Below are positions 7,700 through 11,312 of a DNA stretch of 11,312 nt, in pieces. Source of the stretch: Desulfuromonadales bacterium (lineage in GTDB: Bacteria > Desulfobacterota > Desulfuromonadia > Desulfuromonadales > BM103); NCBI GenBank assembly GCA_030614505.1, contig JAUWTX010000039.1:1-11312 (forward strand). The letters run 5' to 3'. The notes under the pieces are model-generated. The model saw nothing but the letters and a program-made list of their open reading frames with translations, did no database searches and was not told where the DNA came from. The stretch's first letter is position 1, and every line of letters begins with the position of its first letter. Made by a program: the position numbers and the translations under genes.

Positions 7700-7774
7700 T
7701 GTAGAGGCAAAACTGGAGTAATTCAGCGACGCAAAGCCACGGGTCCAGTAATGGATAGCCGGGTTGCCAGGGGG
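7700..7774 (+). promoter_or_regulatory. Cyclic-di-GMP-I (GEMM-I) riboswitch aptamer
   Basis: The GEMM-I core is recognisable. GAGGCAAAA (7705-7713) leads into a short stem CTGGA-GTAA-TTCAG with a GNRA tetraloop. Next comes the hallmark GACGCAAAGCC (7728-7738), a second helix TCCA-GTAA-TGGA with another GNRA-like loop, and the 3' strand AGCCGGGTTGCC (7757-7768). The base matching position 20 of the V. cholerae Vc2 aptamer is G in both plausible alignments. That favours c-di-GMP over the cGAMP-selective GEMM-Ib variant, which has A there. CAGGGGG occurs at 7768-7774 and again in the terminator at 7811-7817, so the two may compete for one pairing partner. It sits in the leader of the receiver gene at 7871 and presumably controls it and its downstream neighbours. 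Confidence 0.87.
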
Positions 7775-7794
7775 AACGAACGAGAGAAGATGAC

Positions 7795-7830
7795 AAGCCA
7801 TCCACTAGATCAGGGGGTGGCTTTTTGTTT
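7795..7830 (+). terminator. Riboswitch expression-platform terminator
   Basis: The stem AAGCCATCC pairs with GGGTGGCTT with one mismatch; the loop is about ten bases and TTTTTGTTTG follows. It lies about 20 bases after the GEMM-I aptamer and before the Shine-Dalgarno GGGAGG (7857-7862). This is the usual position for ligand-dependent transcription termination or antitermination. The direction of control cannot be read from the sequence. Confidence 0.83.
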
Positions 7831-7870
7831 GTGTTTTGCTTGATTTGCTCAAATACGGGAGGTTTGCAAC

Positions 7871-8266
7871 ATGCGCAGTATGTTGATTATTGAAAATGAA
7901 GACAGCGTTAGGGACGTACTCGGAGGCTATTCCGAGAAGTTGGGGTATAAGCCCATTCTTCTTTCAGACCCCTTAGTTTGTAAAGCGCTACAACCAGGTG
8001 CACAGCAATGTTCCACCACTAAGCCTTGCGCAGACACCCTGCTCATAGATAAAGATTTGCCTGCAATTGACGGCTTGAGTTTTATTGAATGCCAAATTGA
8101 AAATGGCTGTAAGATTGCCACATACCGAAAGGCCCTAATGGTTAACAAAATTACCGAGCAATCGCTTAAAAATGCGAATCGTCTAGGATGTCATGTGCTT
8201 CAAAAGCCGGTAACTTTTAAAACTCTGGAAACTTGGTTAATCGGGCTAGAAGGGTCAGCAGTATAG
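7871..8266 (+). CDS. Divergent receiver-domain protein under c-di-GMP riboswitch
   Basis: 131-residue receiver-like protein with no output domain. The phosphoacceptor is kept (D60 in LLIDKDLPAIDG), as is the conserved Lys (K112 in LQKPV). The usual acidic pair is replaced by E8-N9 (LIIENED), and the Thr/Ser position falls on N92/K93 (ALMVNKIT), so normal Mg-dependent phosphorylation is doubtful. A Cys-containing insert (C37, C47, C53) sits between beta2 and beta3. This layout (IENE start, Cys-rich insert, NKALM region, LGC..KP end) fits orphan receivers I recall from Geobacter relatives; that memory is unverified. ATG 7871 has GGGAGG eight bases upstream and is the first gene after the riboswitch and terminator. 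A PilZ gene follows after 57 bases, probably in the same transcript. Role: possibly a protein-interaction switch whose amount is set by c-di-GMP. Confidence 0.88.
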   Translation: MRSMLIIENEDSVRDVLGGYSEKLGYKPILLSDPLVCKALQPGAQQCSTTKPCADTLLIDKDLPAIDGLSFIECQIENGCKIATYRKALMVNKITEQSLKNANRLGCHVLQKPVTFKTLETWLIGLEGSAV

Positions 8267-8323
8267 TCTTATTAACCACGGTCTTAGGCTGTGTAAGGTC
8301 TATGTGGAGGACAAACTAAATAT

Positions 8324-8659
8324 ATGAATAAACATCGACTTAAAGCTGAAATTCGAGTTTATTACGGAAATTCGCAAGAAATCATGCTCAGTGGGTACAG
8401 CATAGATTTAAGCAGTGGAGGTCTTTATATTAAGACTGAATTGCCCTTTGATGTTGGTGAAGACTTAATGCTGACTTTTACTCTATCTGAGCAAAACAAA
8501 GAAAAAGTTTCGTGTAGAGCGAGGGTTGCATGGGTAAATAACAAGAAAGATCCTAGTAAACCAAAATTGCCACCAGGTATGGGCGTCGAATTTGTTGACC
8601 TTTCTCCCGAGGACCTAGCCTCTATATCAAGTTTTATGGAAATAGAACCTGTGTGGTAG
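8324..8659 (+). CDS. PilZ domain protein (TIGR02266-like), copy 1
   Basis: 111-residue single PilZ-type domain, a candidate c-di-GMP effector in the cytoplasm. Visible are SIDLSSGGLYIKTE (the [DN]xSxxG motif as D28-S30-G33), a central VSCRARVAWVN strand and PPGMGVEFVDLSPED, typical of the Myxococcus-type TIGR02266 subgroup. The canonical N-terminal RxxxR is not present; the matching residues read KHRLK (K3 and K7), so binding may be altered. It lies 57 bases after the riboswitch-controlled receiver, so c-di-GMP could govern both its synthesis and activity. GGAGG at 8306-8310 is 13 bases from ATG 8324, longer than ideal, but there is no better in-frame start. A close paralogue lies at 10657. 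Confidence 0.9.
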   Translation: MNKHRLKAEIRVYYGNSQEIMLSGYSIDLSSGGLYIKTELPFDVGEDLMLTFTLSEQNKEKVSCRARVAWVNNKKDPSKPKLPPGMGVEFVDLSPEDLASISSFMEIEPVW

Positions 8660-8674
8660 CAAATATTTTTGAAA

Positions 8675-8746
8675 TGTCTTGTCCTGCATGATCCTGAGAC
8701 ATGATTCCAGATGTATTATCCGCCAGGGGTTTAGGACATCACTGGC
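8675..8746 (+). promoter_or_regulatory. Structured leader of second receiver gene, possible kissing loops
   Basis: Hairpin 1 pairs TGTCT (8675-8679) with AGACA (8697-8701). Hairpin 2 pairs GCCAG (8722-8726) with CTGGC (8742-8746). The loop of hairpin 1 contains TGTCCT (8680-8685) and the loop of hairpin 2 contains its exact complement AGGACA (8733-8738), so a six-pair loop-loop contact is possible. It ends 23 bases before the start codon at 8770. It does not match any riboswitch I know. Confidence 0.35.
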
Positions 8747-8769
8747 AACTCTTTAAGGGATAAGTAATC

Positions 8770-9180
8770 ATGAAAAAAGACATACTTGTCGTTGATGATT
8801 CACCTTTAATGCTTATGATGCTGAGAGACATGCTTGCCGCTTTTGGCTATGTGGCAACTGTTGCGAAAAGCGGCCATGAAGGTTGTCAACTGCTTGAGAC
8901 TAATCAATACAATCTGATAGTCACAGACCTCAATATGCCAGGTATGGATGGAGTTGCATTTATAAAAAGAGTCAGAGAAATACCAGAGGGTAAATACGTA
9001 CCTATCATTGTAATGACGGGTGAAAGTGATAAGATCAGAATTGCAGAGGCAAAAAGCGTTGGCATATCAACCTTCTTGGAAAAACCATTTAAAGGAAGCC
9101 AACTAAAAACTATCCTTGAGGTTGTTTTGGGTTCACAGAAAGCTCATTTATCAACCTCACCTGTCAATAGTGCCCTGTAA
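8770..9180 (+). CDS. Single-domain response regulator (CheY-like), canonical
   Basis: 136-residue stand-alone receiver. Every catalytic position is present: D9-D10 in ILVVDDSP, phosphoacceptor D53 in IVTDLNMPGMDG, T83 in IIVMTGES and K105 in LEKPF. The last 15 residues are a Ser/Thr-rich tail outside the fold. The sequence is close to chemotaxis-type CheY proteins, in contrast to the divergent receiver at 7871. The start ATG 8770 follows AAGGGA at about 8756-8761. It lies 110 bases after the PilZ gene, with a potentially structured leader between, so it may have its own control. A hairpin CACGGCCCT / AGGGCGTG (9183-9209) follows the stop but lacks a T-run. Confidence 0.94.
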   Translation: MKKDILVVDDSPLMLMMLRDMLAAFGYVATVAKSGHEGCQLLETNQYNLIVTDLNMPGMDGVAFIKRVREIPEGKYVPIIVMTGESDKIRIAEAKSVGISTFLEKPFKGSQLKTILEVVLGSQKAHLSTSPVNSAL

Positions 9181-9297
9181 GCCACGGCCCTGGTTCATGC
9201 TAGGGCGTGTGACAGTTGAGGGGTACTAAGAATTTCTCCTCTTTGCCTATCTGAAGACATCCTACCAATGTGAGAGGGTCAATAAGAATATTTTAAG

Positions 9298-9326
9298 TTG
9301 ATTCCTTAAGCTAAACTCTTTATGTT
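9298..9326 (+). promoter_or_regulatory. Sigma70-like promoter, possibly for a leaderless mRNA
   Basis: TTGATT (9298-9303), a 17-bp spacer and TATGTT (9321-9326) make a fair sigma70 promoter. The expected start of transcription, about seven bases on, coincides with the ATG at 9334. No Shine-Dalgarno lies between; the gap is a run of C. Confidence 0.45.
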
Positions 9327-9333
9327 CCCCCCC

Positions 9334-9501
9334 ATGTACATGGAATCTTTTTTTCTTACCTGTCCTGATTGCCAGAATCAAATTCGGCAATTCACAAAAG
9401 ACCTTGACCGGATCAAAGCACGTGTGTGCTCAGCATGTGGGATAAGCGTCAACATCAAAGACAACCAGAAGACACATAGCAACTCCGAAACCCTCACCTG
9501 A
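9334..9501 (+). CDS. Small zinc-ribbon protein, copy 1
   Basis: 55 residues from ATG 9334 (or 53 from the in-frame ATG 9340). Two CxxC knuckles, CPDC and CSAC, are separated by 18 residues with basic and hydrophobic residues between, a typical small zinc ribbon. The tail after the second knuckle is polar (NIKDNQKTHSNSETLT) and probably flexible. There is no Shine-Dalgarno; a promoter positioned so that transcription starts at the ATG would make it leaderless. A second small protein of similar length and layout is at 10101. Function is unknown; such ribbons often mediate protein or nucleic-acid contacts. The paired Cys motifs are the main evidence that it is coding. Confidence 0.7.
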   Translation: MYMESFFLTCPDCQNQIRQFTKDLDRIKARVCSACGISVNIKDNQKTHSNSETLT

Positions 9502-9522
9502 AAATAAATTACTAAACACTGG

Positions 9523-9552
9523 TTATCATCACTTCATGCAGTTTGGTAATAT
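9523..9552 (+). promoter_or_regulatory. Candidate sigma70 promoter for ribbon-helix-helix gene
   Basis: TTATCA (9523-9528), an 18-bp spacer and TAATAT (9547-9552). The predicted transcript start near 9559 leaves a 23-base leader carrying AAGGA ahead of ATG 9582. Confidence 0.4.
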
Positions 9553-9581
9553 GTTGTTATTTTCAGCTAAGGACGATCACT

Positions 9582-9839
9582 ATGGCACATCTTGAACGTA
9601 AGATGGTTCCACTCTATCTAACAGACCAAGAGAAAGAACAGCTCGATCTATATGCGGAAAGACTTGGCATCTCCCGCCAGAAGGTCCTGGAAGGGGTAAT
9701 CCTCTCTAGTATCGAAGATCTCGAGGTCATGGACAAAATAGGTTTTATGGTGAGTGAAGTCAGACTTGCTGATCAATTGAAAATGTTCAAAGGTCTCACA
9801 ATGCAAGATAAAAACCGAATTGCTGGAGACAATAAGTAG
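9582..9839 (+). CDS. Ribbon-helix-helix family DNA-binding protein (probable)
   Basis: 85 residues. The N-terminal 50 fit the MetJ/Arc/CopG ribbon-helix-helix pattern: a beta strand ERKMVPLYLT (5-14), helix A QEKEQLDLYAERLG (16-29), a turn GISR (29-32) and helix B RQKVLEGVILSSIEDLEVM (32-50). A charged C-terminal extension of 35 residues follows and could hold an oligomerisation or ligand region. I chose ATG 9582 over the frame's earlier 9543 because AAGGA (9569-9573) is eight bases upstream and the RHH fold begins there. No toxin gene adjoins, so an antitoxin role is not supported; a small transcriptional regulator is more likely. A long hairpin follows at 9873. Confidence 0.78.
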   Translation: MAHLERKMVPLYLTDQEKEQLDLYAERLGISRQKVLEGVILSSIEDLEVMDKIGFMVSEVRLADQLKMFKGLTMQDKNRIAGDNK

Positions 9840-9872
9840 TAAATAGATAATGCGTCTTGTTTAAGATTATCC

Positions 9873-9903
9873 ACAAGCCTCAGCCGATTCGGTTGAGGCT
9901 TGT
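9873..9903 (+). terminator. Long near-perfect hairpin after the ribbon-helix-helix gene
   Basis: A 10-bp perfect stem, ACAAGCCTCA with TGAGGCTTGT, continues through a G.T pair into CCG/CGG around a 3-base loop: 14 pairs in 31 bases. It stands 33 bases after the stop. No T-run follows, so it may be a Rho-assisted or processing end, or a DNA-level palindrome; repeat copy D begins 8 bases further on. Confidence 0.55.
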
Positions 9904-9911
9904 CTCGTATG

Positions 9912-10016
9912 TCACGACTGCCGAGACGGAAATAGCCGCCTTATTGCATGCTATCAATCGGACGTTCTTTAATCATAAAACTAAGGTCAAGTGGTTTACT
10001 CTCCGTGCGGCCATTT
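9912..10016 (+). repeat. Promoter-hairpin repeat, copy D (most diverged)
   Basis: Starts with TCACGACT (9912-9919) and keeps the CGAG block with a CGG / CCG stem over an A-rich loop. The -35 reads TTGCAT (9944-9949), the spacer is again exactly 18 bp and the -10 is TTTAAT (9968-9973). Ten bases later comes the 33-nt segment (9984-10016) ending GGCCATTT, as in copy B. Its stem is eroded and only some pairs remain. The retained spacing makes this a real but decayed copy. Confidence 0.65.
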
Positions 10017-10054
10017 CTTGACTGCTTTGCTGTGAGATAAATTTGAGATGCACC

Positions 10055-10063
10055 TGTTATACT
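10055..10063 (+). promoter_or_regulatory. Extended -10 promoter for second zinc-ribbon gene
   Basis: TGTTATACT contains the extended -10 TGn followed by TATACT (10058-10063). The -35 region is weak, as is common with an extended -10. Transcription would start near 10070, about 30 bases before TTG 10101. Confidence 0.45.
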
Positions 10064-10100
10064 CCGATGACTTACTCGTAGAATGAGAACGGAGGGTCGC

Positions 10101-10262
10101 TTGCCAGAGGTCAGATCAATAACGTTACAATGTGACAATTGCCAACAACCAAACAATATTTCCTTAAGCTATTTTGTTGGTTTTGACCATAAGTTAAATA
10201 ATTTCGTTGTTGCTACATGCGAGACATGCAACAGGGATTTTGTTATCACTCTCGACGAATAA
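10101..10262 (+). CDS. Small zinc-ribbon protein, copy 2
   Basis: 53 residues from TTG 10101, chosen because GGAGG (10091-10095) lies five bases upstream. An in-frame ATG at 10083 would add six residues but has no Shine-Dalgarno. Two CxxC knuckles, CDNC and CETC, are separated by about 26 residues, and the protein ends shortly after in FVITLDE. Layout and the motifs around the Cys pairs (TLQCDNCQQ against LTCPDCQNQ; VVATCETC against ARVCSACG) resemble the protein at 9334, suggesting an old paralogue. It is the only gene between repeat copies D and B, so it forms the smallest cassette-like unit. Function unknown. Confidence 0.68.
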   Translation: MPEVRSITLQCDNCQQPNNISLSYFVGFDHKLNNFVVATCETCNRDFVITLDE

Positions 10263-10287
10263 ATGACTCAGTAAACATTTCTCATAA

Positions 10288-10400
10288 ATCACGACTTCTG
10301 AGGTAAAAAACGGCTTCTTCTTGATAGAGATATTTGGGAGACTATTTAATGCATGAATTTATGGCCACACGGGTTCAATCCTCGGTGGCCATTTGGTTTT
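10288..10400 (+). repeat. Promoter-hairpin repeat, copy B
   Basis: Starts with ATCACGACT (10288-10296) and a GAGGTA / GGCTTC hairpin. TTGATA (10321-10326), an 18-bp spacer and TTTAAT (10345-10350) match both boxes of a sigma70 promoter at five of six positions. Eleven bases later a 33-nt hairpin (10362-10394) has a seven-pair outer stem TGGCCAC / GTGGCCA, an inner GGG..CC part and the loop TTCAAT, then ATTTGGTTTT. The inner part GGGTTCAATCC fits the tRNA T-arm consensus GGTTCRANYCC. It lies about 260 bases before the second PilZ gene; 10401-10600 holds nothing else I recognise. Confidence 0.8.
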
Positions 10401-10603
10401 GCTGTATAGTCCGATGACCAAAATGGGCAGTATCAACCGTCTTCCCACTGACTACTTAACAACCTAAATAGAATTTCTGTGGGATTTGGTTCTTCTGGAC
10501 GCTTGAATCTTGTTGGCTTGGCCCTTGCAACTTGTACATAACAGAAAGTTCATGCTTTCTTTTCAAAGTAAAACCTAGCAATTGTTGCTCCGCAGTTGGC
10601 CGC

Positions 10604-10632
10604 TTGACAGGTGTAAAATCTCGAAATCTTAT
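10604..10632 (+). promoter_or_regulatory. Sigma70 promoter for second PilZ gene
   Basis: A perfect -35 TTGACA (10604-10609), a 17-bp spacer and TCTTAT (10627-10632, four of six matches). The predicted start near 10639 gives a leader of about 18 bases with GGAGA at 10646-10650 ahead of ATG 10657. There is no room for a riboswitch, unlike the receiver-PilZ transcript at 7871. Confidence 0.6.
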
Positions 10633-10656
10633 TTAGGTAACTTTCGGAGATTTACT

Positions 10657-11013
10657 ATGGAGACAAATTCAGAAATACCGACAACTAAAAACCCAAGAAA
10701 ATGCTTGAAATCTGAGTTGCATGTTTACTACGGTCCATCTCAAAAAATGCTGCTTTGTGACTTTAGTATTGACATGTGTAGCGGCGGACTTTTCCTCAAA
10801 ACTGAAACCCCATTTTCTGTCAATGAAAGATTACTTTTAAGCTTCTCCCTGCCGGATGAAAACAAAATAGTTACCTGTAGAGCGAAGGTAGCCTGGGTAA
10901 ACTTGAAGGACAAACCAAGGAAACCTGAGCTTCCGCCTGGTATAGGACTCCAGTTTGTAGACCTTGCTCCAGAATACTTGAAATCAATTCAAAGCTTTTT
11001 TAAACACAACTGA
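10657..11013 (+). CDS. PilZ domain protein (TIGR02266-like), copy 2
   Basis: 118 residues. Clear paralogue of the PilZ protein at 8324, with the same order of blocks: LHVYYGPSQKMLL, SIDMCSGGLFLKTE, VTCRAKVAWVNLKDKP and LPPGIGLQFVDLAPEYL. Two canonical c-di-GMP-contact features are changed. The RxxxR motif reads RKCLK (R14, K18), and the [DN]xSxxG motif reads D39-x-C41-x-x-G44, with Cys for Ser. Binding may be weakened or lost, or the Cys may add redox sensitivity; this is inference. I chose ATG 10657 (GGAGA six bases upstream) over the longer frame from 10582, because the upstream part overlaps the promoter and shows no conserved sequence. Confidence 0.9.
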   Translation: METNSEIPTTKNPRKCLKSELHVYYGPSQKMLLCDFSIDMCSGGLFLKTETPFSVNERLLLSFSLPDENKIVTCRAKVAWVNLKDKPRKPELPPGIGLQFVDLAPEYLKSIQSFFKHN

Positions 11014-11082
11014 GTAGGGTATGAACGACAATAGCTGAATGGATCTAAAGATTAAAAGCCAGTTTTTTCAGGGGTGAATCAA

Positions 11083-11187
11083 GTGAACGAAAACATAGAA
11101 CACCTCATAATGTTCTTACTGTATTTCGTTGTTTTCATAGCAATACTCAAGTTTGTTTTTTTTATATTCAGTAAAGACCGAAGATAA
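11083..11187 (+). CDS. 34-residue single-pass membrane peptide (possible)
   Basis: GTG start at 11083 with AGGGGTG at 11070-11076, about six bases upstream. The product has a short polar, net acidic N-terminus (MNENIEH), then about 22 hydrophobic residues rich in F, I, L and V (IMFLLYFVVFIAILKFVFFIF), broken by one Lys, and ends SKDRR. A basic C-terminus after the segment is consistent with an N-out, C-in small membrane protein. It lies 69 bases after the second PilZ gene and may share its transcript. No homologue is recognised, and at this length chance is possible; the ribosome site and positive tail are the support. Confidence 0.5.
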   Translation: MNENIEHLIMFLLYFVVFIAILKFVFFIFSKDRR

Positions 11188-11249
11188 TAATTTACTCAAT
11201 ATCAATATACACACCGCCGCTTATCTCAAACCGTTATCTGTCCTAGAAG

Positions 11250-11312
11250 TCACGACTTACGAGAAGAAAAACGGCTTCTTTTTGATAGAGACATTTAGGA
11301 AGTCCTTTAATC
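11250..11312 (+). repeat. Promoter-hairpin repeat, copy C, truncated by window end
   Basis: Starts with TCACGACT (11250-11257), then AGAAG / CTTCT around an A-rich loop. TTGATA (11282-11287), an 18-bp spacer and TTTAAT (11306-11311) follow. The window ends one base after the -10 box, so the expected hairpin, near 11323 if spacing holds, is not visible. It aligns without gaps to copies A and B. Confidence 0.78.

Noticed and set aside
9582..9839. Antitoxin of a toxin-antitoxin pair
   Set aside because: The ribbon-helix-helix fold fits, but no toxin-like gene overlaps or adjoins it.
9941..10156. 71-residue open frame on the - strand
   Set aside because: Covers repeat copy D and the opposite strand of the zinc-ribbon gene, with no ribosome site or domain.
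10362..10394. A complete tRNA gene
   Set aside because: Only an acceptor-like stem and T-arm-like loop are present; no D-arm or anticodon arm can be folded.
7434..11312. Integron attC sites
   Set aside because: Cassette-like layout prompted the idea, but the RYYYAAC and GTTRRRY core sites are absent from the repeats and no integrase is visible.
7434..11312. CRISPR array
   Set aside because: Repeats are hundreds to thousands of bases apart, imperfect and about 105 bp long; there are no regular spacers or cas genes.

Overview
The window reads as a chromosomal segment of a Gram-negative, probably anaerobic bacterium of the Desulfuromonadales (Geobacter/Pelobacter/Desulfuromonas relatives). This placement is inferred, not proven. 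It rests on a GEMM-I riboswitch in front of a Cys-containing orphan receiver, several orphan receivers and PilZ proteins of the Myxococcus/Geobacter type, and a phosphofructokinase with PPi-type active-site residues.

Layout. 1-2574 (+) is a housekeeping block: the 3' two-thirds of glutamine-dependent NAD+ synthetase, rsmI five bases later, and a single-domain response regulator overlapping the end of rsmI. 2575-2941 is non-coding and leads to a small exported protein (2942-3286) closed by a strong terminator. 3426-5800 (-) holds a phosphofructokinase and an exported metallo-beta-lactamase-fold hydrolase, separated by a 143-bp imperfect palindrome. 6144-7334 (-) is a chromate transporter. From about 7335 to the end the DNA is visibly richer in A/T, all genes are on the + strand and all are small. 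They are a riboswitch-controlled degenerate receiver, a PilZ protein, a second receiver, a 55-residue zinc-ribbon protein, a ribbon-helix-helix protein, a second zinc-ribbon protein, a second PilZ protein and a 34-residue membrane peptide.

The most unusual structure is in this last part. Four copies (7434, 9912, 10288, 11250; the last cut by the window end) of a roughly 105-bp intergenic repeat share one architecture. Each has a conserved YCACGACT block with a small A-rich-loop hairpin, then a sigma70-like promoter with an invariant 18-bp spacer. In the three complete copies a 33-nt hairpin segment ending in CATTT follows 10-11 bp after the -10 box. In two copies its loop resembles a tRNA T-arm. 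The repeats divide the small + strand genes into cassette-like units.

Functionally the right half looks like a c-di-GMP and phospho-signalling accessory module: c-di-GMP sensed by the riboswitch, PilZ proteins as possible effectors, and stand-alone receivers as phospho-switches. No sensor kinase, diguanylate cyclase or integrase gene is visible in the window. The two zinc-ribbon proteins and the membrane peptide are short genes found by reading the sequence directly.
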